A stretch of DNA of 14,703 nucleotides from contig CAMYPM010000027.1 in assembly GCA_947290775.1 (NCBI GenBank), positions 1 to 14,703 on the forward strand. Direction: 5' to 3'. Below, one piece after another: positions 6,926 to 12,820 of the stretch. The DNA comes from an uncultured Bacteroidales bacterium. GTDB lineage: Bacteria; Bacteroidota; Bacteroidia; Bacteroidales; Porphyromonadaceae. The position numbers were made by a program, and so were the translations under genes. Positions within the stretch are counted from its first letter, which is position 1, and every line of letters begins with the position of its first letter. The notes under the pieces were generated by a model that worked only from the letters and a program-made list of their open reading frames with translations, had not been told where the DNA came from and did not search any database.

Positions 6926-9373
6926 ATGGTAGCCCAAATACTCCTCCCTTTACCCATAGAGGGCACTTTCAGCTATTTGATCCCGGAGGAGTTAGAGGGG
7001 AAAATAAAAGAAGGGAACTTCGTAGTAATTCAGTTTGGTAAAAGACACTTCTACATAGGTATAGTGGTGGCTCTTTTGGAGGAAAGCCACTTATCCAAAG
7101 AAGGGTTGAAGCCTATTGAAGCCCTACTACCGGATCATCCCTCTATCAGTCGAGAAGAACTTGATTTTTGGCAATGGATGGCGAGCTATTACATGGTATC
7201 GCAGGGCATCATTATGCGTCTTGCGTTGCCGAAAACACTTCTTCCGGAGAGCGAAACCCTAATTTGCATCAATAGAGAATTATTGGAAAATTATACCGCT
7301 TCTGACCAAGCGACCGAAGAGGGGCTTGCTCGTCTTTATGAGTATGGTAAAGAGGTCATCCCATTTGATGAAGTCATTTCTCTCTTGGGGAAAGGGGGAA
7401 GCAGACGGTACGATAAATTGGTGGAGGCGGGTATATTTGTTCCGAAGGAGGCTCTTTCAGGATTTAACAAAGCAATCGGCATACCTCAGATTGCATTTTC
7501 ACCACAATTTCAGTCTGATGAGGCACTGCAGCAGCTCCTAGACAGCAAGAGAAGACAACCGGCACGCAAAGCGCTCATTGAGAGGTTGGTGCTATTACAG
7601 GAAGAACTTAATCTCCCACTCCGGGCTCCAATTGACAAAACCCGCTTAATTGACAAACAGCCCAATAGAAACACTCAACTTCGGCAGCTCATAGAAGAGG
7701 GGATTCTAAGTGTCTCTTATGCAGCCCCCAACGTTGAACAGAGCGTGATTGATCTCACAGAGCCAGTATTACTTTCCGATGAAGAGAAGCTTCGGGACGA
7801 TAAACCCAACCTATTTGTTGCCCACTCCTTTACAGAAGAAACCGCCTTCATCGTAAAGCAACTCCAACATACTCTATTCCGGGGATATAGTGCCCTGCTC
7901 ATTCTTCCTCCATTCAGCACCATTGAAGGCAACGATGCGCTCTTTTCTCTTTTTCCGGAACTCAAGAGCTTTCCCCTAGTATTCTTTGATGGTAATGCTA
8001 ACGATCTCAGGCGCGCAAAGGCTATCAAGACAATTAAAGAAAGCACGACACCACTTATCATAGTAGGTCATCGTCCAGCCGCCTTCGCTCCACTGACAAA
8101 TGTCGGTCTAATAACTATTTTTGAGGAGCAGGATCCCTATTACAAGCAAAGGGATGGGTTTCCCCGTTATCATGCTCGAGACATGCTTGTCTGGCGTGCT
8201 CTACAAGCCAAGATACCTCTTTTACTCACCTCTATCAACCCTTCTCTTGATAGCATCTACAACACAGAAGTTGGCAAATGGCAGTTGATTAATTCCATTC
8301 CGTCTGCCGCACCACGAGCTATTGAGGTTATTGATCTAAAAAGAGAGCGTAAAATAAGACGTCTCCTCCGAGATAGGATTATATCCGTACCACTGAAGGA
8401 GACTATGAAACAAGTTATTGCTCAAAAAGGCAAAGTGCTCATCATCACTCCTCAGAAAGGCTTTGCTCCCTATCTACTCTGCCCAGAGTGTGGAGAGAGC
8501 CCTAAGTGTATCCATTGCGATGTATCGCTCACGTATCATCGGAGACTAAATAGACTAGTATGCCGTTATTGTGGGTTCTCTACCTCCGTACCCTCTTACT
8601 GTCCCTCTTGTCAAAAAAAAGGAAAAGAAAATATAGAGTGGCTACGCATCGGCTACGGAAGTGAACGAGTAGAAAATGAACTAACGAAGCTCTTCCCCAA
8701 TACCCACATCGTACGTATTGACGCTGAAACAACAGCACGCACTTCACGCCGGGCTGCCCTTCGGCAAACTATTTATTCAGGAGAGGGAGACATCTACTTG
8801 GGCACACAAATGATCACTCGCATTTCCTCATTAGAAGGCGTCAAGTTGATTGTTTTCTCCGAATTAGATAAGCTAACCTCTATCCCATACTTTCGCATTG
8901 ATGAGGAACTATTTGACCTTTGCTATGTACTCTCCATGCGTTATCCGGAAGCCTCTTTTCTATTCCAAACAACTGCTCCTGATCATCCGATTATAGATAC
9001 ACTCCGCAATGGGCAACGCCTTAACCTTCTTAAGGCTTTGCTTGATGAGAGGAAGTTTTTGAGGTTTGCACCTGTTTACCGAATGATACGTATTGAATTG
9101 AAAGCCACGAACCGCGACCTACTTATAGCCTTTGCAGAGCGGTTGAGTGAGCGTCTTCGTGCACTACCCCATTTCATTCAGGTGGATGGCCCCATAGAAC
9201 CTTTCGTGTCAAGAGTGAAACTTCGATATATACGCCATATTGTCCTCAAGTTAAATTCCCAATACAGCAGCACTTCCACCCGGCAAAGCATCCAACACAC
9301 GGTAAAAGCCATACAGCAGCAAGCTTGCTTCAAACAAAAAGTAAGTGTTGCCTATGACGTAGATCCCTACTAA
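6926..9373 (+). CDS. priA: Primosomal protein N' (PriA), apparently without ATPase motifs
   Basis: PriA recognises stalled forks and loads the replisome. At 815 residues this protein has the family's full length and order. The N-terminal 3'-DNA-binding domain begins LLPLPIEGTFSYLIP; a winged-helix-like region, helicase lobes and eight zinc-binding cysteines follow (519, 522, 528, 531, 546, 549, 559, 562). The segment YYKQRDGFPRYHARD (405-419), equivalent to the DNA-contacting aromatic loop, is well kept. The catalytic motifs are not. The Walker A position reads AHSFTEET (299-306, Glu-Glu where Gly-Lys is expected), DEEH reads FEEQ (399-402), the GTQMxAKG motif reads GTQMITRI (626-633), and no VAGRAGR-like arginine finger appears (the region reads YVLSMRYPE). 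The frame is open throughout, so it is not an obvious pseudogene. The identification is firm; loss of helicase activity is inferred. Confidence 0.92.
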   Translation: MVAQILLPLPIEGTFSYLIPEELEGKIKEGNFVVIQFGKRHFYIGIVVALLEESHLSKEGLKPIEALLPDHPSISREELDFWQWMASYYMVSQGIIMRLALPKTLLPESETLICINRELLENYTASDQATEEGLARLYEYGKEVIPFDEVISLLGKGGSRRYDKLVEAGIFVPKEALSGFNKAIGIPQIAFSPQFQSDEALQQLLDSKRRQPARKALIERLVLLQEELNLPLRAPIDKTRLIDKQPNRNTQLRQLIEEGILSVSYAAPNVEQSVIDLTEPVLLSDEEKLRDDKPNLFVAHSFTEETAFIVKQLQHTLFRGYSALLILPPFSTIEGNDALFSLFPELKSFPLVFFDGNANDLRRAKAIKTIKESTTPLIIVGHRPAAFAPLTNVGLITIFEEQDPYYKQRDGFPRYHARDMLVWRALQAKIPLLLTSINPSLDSIYNTEVGKWQLINSIPSAAPRAIEVIDLKRERKIRRLLRDRIISVPLKETMKQVIAQKGKVLIITPQKGFAPYLLCPECGESPKCIHCDVSLTYHRRLNRLVCRYCGFSTSVPSYCPSCQKKGKENIEWLRIGYGSERVENELTKLFPNTHIVRIDAETTARTSRRAALRQTIYSGEGDIYLGTQMITRISSLEGVKLIVFSELDKLTSIPYFRIDEELFDLCYVLSMRYPEASFLFQTTAPDHPIIDTLRNGQRLNLLKALLDERKFLRFAPVYRMIRIELKATNRDLLIAFAERLSERLRALPHFIQVDGPIEPFVSRVKLRYIRHIVLKLNSQYSSTSTRQSIQHTVKAIQQQACFKQKVSVAYDVDPY

Positions 9374-9395
9374 GAAGCCTTAGGACAAGGGTTTC

Positions 9396-9507
9396 CAAGG
9401 ATCCATATTTCTCCGCAAAAAAACATCTGTATCTTTTTGTCAAAAGATCTATACTTCTCAAACAAAACATCTATGCCTTTCACTCAAAAGATCAGAAACT
9501 ATTTTCG
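9396..9507 (+). repeat. Cluster of degenerate 22-bp tandem repeats
   Basis: Four contiguous 22-bp units begin with AAAA[C/G]ATC: 9420-9441, 9442-9463, 9464-9485 and 9486-9507. Units 1 and 3 share AAAACATCT, and units 2 and 4 share AAAAGATC, so two subtypes alternate. A weaker unit 24 bp upstream (9396-9417) keeps GATC-ATA-TTCTC. The 22-bp period is about two helix turns, which puts the A-tracts on one face of the DNA. The cluster lies between priA and the rplM promoter; no gene is visible in it. Confidence 0.7.
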
Positions 9508-9540
9508 AAGTCAATTGGAATAAGGGTCAACCATTGCCTA

Positions 9541-9590
9541 AGAATCTCTAACTCAAAGGCCTCTATCCAAGTAAGTACTTAGAGATTTCT
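9541..9590 (+). repeat. Inverted repeat between priA and the rplM promoter
   Basis: AATCTCTAA (9543-9551) is the exact reverse complement of TTAGAGATT (9579-9587), with a 27-nt loop; the arms extend slightly with one bulge. It ends about 23 bp before the rplM -33 box. It could be a weak terminator for the nfn-priA transcript (a T-rich TTTCTT follows) or a protein-binding dyad. Confidence 0.45.
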
Positions 9591-9612
9591 TGCATGCTTA
9601 ATGTAAGAAAGG

Positions 9613-9644
9613 TTTGGCTATCGCAGAAAAAAAACATAACTTTG
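9613..9644 (+). promoter_or_regulatory. Promoter of the rplM-rpsI-rpsB-tsf operon
   Basis: TTTG (9613-9616), exactly 20 nt, then TAACTTTG (9637-9644): a complete match to the Bacteroidota sigma-factor consensus TTTG / TAnnTTTG. Transcription should begin near 9650, leaving a leader of about 315 nt before the rplM start codon. Confidence 0.85.
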
Positions 9645-9650
9645 CAGTCG

Positions 9651-9966
9651 CTGATTGATATCAGAAGAGCAGAATGAATGCCTCGATACAAGAAGCAACG
9701 GCAACAGCTTCCTACTACGAGAGGGATTCGCACTTCCCGCGCCGTCCAATGCGGGTGATTAGCTGTGCGATAGGTGAACCATCTTTGTAGAAAAGAGCAG
9801 GAGTCCATAATACACCTTGGTTAACCCAAGTAGCAACCTAAACAAAGGGTTGAGCAATAAAGTCTGTACAATAGACTATTGCACTATCGGGGGAGATCAA
9901 TGTGGGTTGTGGTATGTCGGCTTTTGGTTAGAGGACTTAAATAAACATATTAGAAGCAATAAAGAA
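9651..9966 (+). promoter_or_regulatory. Long structured 5' leader of rplM (candidate ribosomal-protein leader)
   Basis: About 315 nt of leader with several hairpins. A two-helix element pairs TCGCAC (9728-9733) with GTGCGA (9765-9770) and CCCGC (9736-9740) with GCGGG (9751-9755); CCTA (9711-9714) and TAGG (9771-9774) may close it. Three consecutive hairpins follow: CTTGG/CCAAG (9816-9830), AACCT/GGGTT (9835-9851), and GCAAT-AA-AGTCT/AGACTATTGC (9854-9882, 10 bp with a two-base bulge). AACCCA (9823-9828) could instead pair with TGGGTT (9903-9908). Ribosomal-protein leaders controlled by their own product are known, including ones proposed for L13 in Bacteroidia, so autoregulation by uL13 is a reasonable inference. 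Confidence 0.6.
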
Positions 9967-10422
9967 GTGAATACTTTAAGCTATAGGACTATTTCGGCTA
10001 ATGCACAGACAGCTACCAAAGAGTGGATTGTGGTAGATGCCGAGGGGCAACAACTCGGACGGCTCTGCTCCAAAGTAGCAAAGCTGCTGCGTGGTAAATA
10101 CAAGCCCAACTTCACACCACATGTTGATTGTGGCGACAACGTGATCATTATCAACGCAGATAAGATACGTCTAAGCGGAAACAAGTGGGAAGGTCGCGAA
10201 TACATTCGTTTTACCGGATATCCCGGTGGCCAACGCTTTTACACCCCGCGAGATCTTCAGCAAAAGGGCTCTACATACCTATTCCGCAAGGTTGTTAAAG
10301 GGATGCTTCCCAAGAATAAACTGAGTGACCGACTACTCAACAATATGTATGTGTACGATGGTCCGGAGCACAAGCACGAAGCACAAAAGCCTCGTCTGGT
10401 CGACCTGAACGAAATAATGTAA
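9967..10422 (+). CDS. rplM: 50S ribosomal protein uL13
   Basis: Large-subunit protein that binds 23S rRNA early in assembly. I start it at GTG 9967 (151 residues), giving a mature protein opening V/M-NTLSYRTISAN, which matches the Bacteroidota L13 N-terminus. The frame stays open further upstream to a TTG at 9817, but those 50 residues resemble nothing in the family and overlap leader hairpins. Family signatures include EWIVVDAEGQQLGRLCSKVA, LLRGKYKPNFTPHVDCGD, NKWEGREYIRFTGYPGGQR, VKGMLPKNKL and the HEAQKP ending. It is the first gene of rplM-rpsI-rpsB-tsf, driven by a consensus promoter and a long structured leader; rpsI follows after 22 bp. Confidence 0.95.
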   Translation: MNTLSYRTISANAQTATKEWIVVDAEGQQLGRLCSKVAKLLRGKYKPNFTPHVDCGDNVIIINADKIRLSGNKWEGREYIRFTGYPGGQRFYTPRDLQQKGSTYLFRKVVKGMLPKNKLSDRLLNNMYVYDGPEHKHEAQKPRLVDLNEIM

Positions 10423-10444
10423 TTAAGTAGCCTCGATAGATCAA

Positions 10445-10831
10445 ATGGAACAAATCAATGCATTAGGTCGTAGAAAGGCGGCCGTAGCACGTGTTTACCT
10501 GAAAGAAGGTAATGGTAAGATTACAATCAATAAAAAAGATTTAGAGCAATATTTCCCCTCCTCCATGCTGCAATTTATTGTAAAGCAGCCCCTTTCCAAG
10601 TTAGGAGTAGAAGGAAAATACGATATCAAAATCAATATAAGTGGCGGAGGCTTCAAGGGACAAAGCGAAGCCGCTCGCTTGGCAGTTACGCGCGCTTTGA
10701 TCAAGATTAATCCGGAAGACAAACCCGCTCTTCGCGCTGCAGGATTTGTTACACGTGACAGCCGCGTAGTGGAAAGGAAGAAGCCGGGTCGTCCCAAGGC
10801 TCGTAAGCGCTTCCAGTTCAGCAAGCGATAA
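10445..10831 (+). CDS. rpsI: 30S ribosomal protein uS9
   Basis: Small-subunit protein whose C-terminal tail reaches the P-site tRNA. The 128-residue length is normal. It shows the opening NALGRRKAAVARVYL, the glycine-rich SGGGFKGQSEAARLAVTRAL and the very basic tail KKPGRPKARKRFQFSKR, whose final Lys-Arg contacts tRNA. The rplM-rpsI pair is among the most conserved in bacteria. A 119-bp gap with a hairpin separates it from rpsB, but no promoter is evident there. Confidence 0.97.
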   Translation: MEQINALGRRKAAVARVYLKEGNGKITINKKDLEQYFPSSMLQFIVKQPLSKLGVEGKYDIKINISGGGFKGQSEAARLAVTRALIKINPEDKPALRAAGFVTRDSRVVERKKPGRPKARKRFQFSKR

Positions 10832-10842
10832 TCGAATAGCAT

Positions 10843-10898
10843 GTTTAGTATCTAAACTACCGGGATGGCTTCAATCTATAACGCCCTACCCTGTAGTT
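10843..10898 (+). promoter_or_regulatory. Candidate rpsB leader: two mutually exclusive hairpins
   Basis: A small stem GTTTAG-TAT-CTAAAC (10843-10857) overlaps a larger hairpin (10855-10898) made of AACTAC/GTAGTT, GGG/CCC and GGC/GCC, twelve pairs in all, with a 13-nt loop. The overlap means both cannot form fully at once. There is no T-run, so termination is unlikely. Leaders regulated by uS2 are known upstream of rpsB in other bacteria; that role here is inferred. Confidence 0.4.
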
Positions 10899-10950
10899 GC
10901 TAAAAGAACAGTAAAAAAGAAGGTAAACATAACACAAAAGAAGAAGCATT

Positions 10951-11892
10951 ATGCCAAATATCACATACGAACAATTGCTCAACGCAGGTGCACATTTTGG
11001 ACACCAAAAACGCAAATGGAATCCAGCAATGGCACCCTATATCTTTGCTGAACGCAACAATACGCATATCATTGATTTGCGTAAGACACTTGTAAAGATT
11101 GATGAAGCTGCTGAAATAGCTAAACAAATTGCTTCAAACGGTAAAAAGATCCTTTTTGTAGGGACGAAAAAGCAAATTCAGGAGCCCGTTGAGAAAATGG
11201 CTAAGAGCGTGGGTATGCCCTACGTGACTGTACGCTGGCCGGGTGGCATGCTGACCAACTTCCCCACAATCCGGAAAGCCGTTAAGAAAATGGCGTCTAT
11301 TGACAAAATGAAAGAAGACGGTACATACGACAATCTCTCTAAGCGCGAAAAACTGCAGATTGACCGTCAGAGAGCTAACCTAGAAAGGAATCTTGGCTCT
11401 ATTGCAGACATGGTACGCCTACCGGCTGCACTCTTTGTAGTAGACGTCATCAAGGAAAAGATAGCCATCCGTGAAGCAACTCGCCTTGGCATTCCCGTCT
11501 TTGCAATTGTAGACACTAACGCTGACCCCAAACCCGTGGATTATGTAATCCCGGCTAATGACGACTCAGTAGAAGGCGTTGAGCTAATTCTTGGAGCTGT
11601 TTGCTCTGCTATTGCAGAAGGCATCCAGGAGTACAAGATGAAAGAAGTGCCTGCTGCAGAAGAAGAAACAGCCGGAGAAGAAAAAGGGGCAGAACGTGCA
11701 CCCCGTGCTAATCGACGGAATCGTGCCGGTGCACGCAGAGAGCGTAGCACAAATAAGGGTGTTGAGGTAGACGCACAAACGGCACAGGCTACACAGCAAC
11801 AAGAAGCTATCATGGCTGAAGAAGCTTCTGCTAAGGAGGAGACTCCCGCAGAAGGTGAAGCTACAGCTGAAAATAGCGAGTCCAATAATTAA
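10951..11892 (+). CDS. rpsB: 30S ribosomal protein uS2 with long charged C-terminal tail
   Basis: Small-subunit protein needed for S1 docking and late 30S assembly. The conserved core (about residues 1-229) is intact: NAGAHFGHQKRKWNP, FVGTKKQ, VRWPGGMLTNF, FVVDVIKEKIAIREATRLGIP and DTNADPKPVDYVIPANDDS. Residues from 231 to 313 form a low-complexity tail: an acidic Ala/Glu stretch, a basic patch at 251-269 (PRANRRNRAGARRERSTNK), then a Gln/Glu/Ala-rich acidic end. Bacteroidota S2 proteins often carry a C-terminal extension, and this one looks rather long. tsf follows after 17 bp, the classic rpsB-tsf pair. Confidence 0.96.
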   Translation: MPNITYEQLLNAGAHFGHQKRKWNPAMAPYIFAERNNTHIIDLRKTLVKIDEAAEIAKQIASNGKKILFVGTKKQIQEPVEKMAKSVGMPYVTVRWPGGMLTNFPTIRKAVKKMASIDKMKEDGTYDNLSKREKLQIDRQRANLERNLGSIADMVRLPAALFVVDVIKEKIAIREATRLGIPVFAIVDTNADPKPVDYVIPANDDSVEGVELILGAVCSAIAEGIQEYKMKEVPAAEEETAGEEKGAERAPRANRRNRAGARRERSTNKGVEVDAQTAQATQQQEAIMAEEASAKEETPAEGEATAENSESNN

Positions 11893-11909
11893 AACCACGT
11901 ACCAAAACT

Positions 11910-12734
11910 ATGGCAATTACTATTCAAGACATCGCTAAACTAAGAAAGATGAGTGGCGCAGGCCTCTCCGACTGTAAAAAAGCACTGGAAGAAACTAATG
12001 GTGACTTTGAAAAGGCGATGGAAATCATACGCACAAAGGGTAAAGCTGTTGCTGCCAAACGTAGTGACCGCGAAGCAGCTGAAGGGTGCGTATTAGCAGC
12101 TGCTAAAAAGGGATTTGCTGCCATCGTATCACTTCAGTGCGAAACAGACTTTGTAGCAAAGAATCAGGGGCATTTAGACCTTACAAAGGCTATCCTTGAT
12201 GCTGCTATGGAGCATACTCCCAAAACAAAAGAGGAGTTGCTTGCTCTTCCCCTACATGATGGACGTCCTATCGCAGATCATATTACGGACCGTATAGGTA
12301 GTACCGGTGAAAAAATGGAACTGGGCAATTACGAATTTATCAAATCCGACTACACCACTTTCTATATTCACCCGGGAAACAAACTAGCCGTAATAGTATC
12401 ATTCAACGAAGAGATTGATGAACGTATGGCACGTGATGTAGCTATGCAGGTTGCCAGTATGAATCCTATCTCAATAGATGAAAAGGGTGTACCACAGCAT
12501 GTTATTGACGAAGAACTTAAGATTGCTCGCGACAAAGCTCGCGAAGCCGGTAAGCCGGAAAATATCTTAGATCGTATTGCTGAAGGCTCTCTGCAAAAGT
12601 ATTACAAAGAAAATACACTTATGCATCAAGCCTTTATCAAGGATAATAAGCTGACCATTGCCGACTATCTGAAACAGGGCAGCAAAACTCTTCAAGTAAC
12701 CGACTTCCGCCGTGTAAACCTCAACGAAGAGTAA
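11910..12734 (+). CDS. tsf: Translation elongation factor Ts
   Basis: Nucleotide-exchange factor that removes GDP from EF-Tu. The 274-residue protein has the N-terminal UBA-like domain with the signature LRKMSGAGLSDCKKAL (11-26) and the EF-Tu-contacting QCETDFVAKN (76-85, with the TDFV core). The rest fits the two core subdomains, and the C-terminal ILDRIAEGSLQKYYKENTLMHQAF region is typical. It is the last gene of the rplM-rpsI-rpsB-tsf operon and is followed within 30 nt by a strong hairpin. Confidence 0.97.
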   Translation: MAITIQDIAKLRKMSGAGLSDCKKALEETNGDFEKAMEIIRTKGKAVAAKRSDREAAEGCVLAAAKKGFAAIVSLQCETDFVAKNQGHLDLTKAILDAAMEHTPKTKEELLALPLHDGRPIADHITDRIGSTGEKMELGNYEFIKSDYTTFYIHPGNKLAVIVSFNEEIDERMARDVAMQVASMNPISIDEKGVPQHVIDEELKIARDKAREAGKPENILDRIAEGSLQKYYKENTLMHQAFIKDNKLTIADYLKQGSKTLQVTDFRRVNLNEE

Positions 12735-12763
12735 AAACAAGCTCGATAAAGAGATATCAATTT

Positions 12764-12810
12764 GCTCCCTGCGCTCAGCCACTATGAAGATGAGCGTGGG
12801 GAGCTTGTTT
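12764..12810 (+). terminator. Terminator of the rplM-tsf operon, close to malQ
   Basis: A 14-bp stem pairs GCTCCCTGCGCTCA (12764-12777) with TGAGCGTGGGGAGC (12791-12804), including two G-T wobbles, around a 13-nt loop; TTGTTT follows. Upstream, AAACAAGCTC (12735-12744) is an exact complement of GAGCTTGTTT (12801-12810), which contains the 3' end of the stem, so an alternative fold exists. The hairpin ends 10 nt before the malQ start codon. Confidence 0.8.
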
Positions 12811-12820
12811 ATAAGGGAGT

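Noticed and set aside
9396..9507. 22-bp repeats as a CRISPR array
   Set aside because: The units are degenerate and directly adjacent, with no unique spacers and no cas genes nearby.
9780..9787. CATCTTTG as a second rplM promoter
   Set aside because: It has a mismatch in the TA of the -7 box and no -33 TTTG at 19-21 nt upstream.
9563..9808. 81-codon open frame on the - strand in the rplM upstream region
   Set aside because: It has no recognisable motif, a Phe/Cys/Ser-rich composition, and is antisense to the rplM promoter and leader structure.
9817..9966. 50-residue N-terminal extension of uL13 from TTG 9817
   Set aside because: It has no similarity to L13 and overlaps stable leader hairpins; GTG 9967 gives the conserved start.
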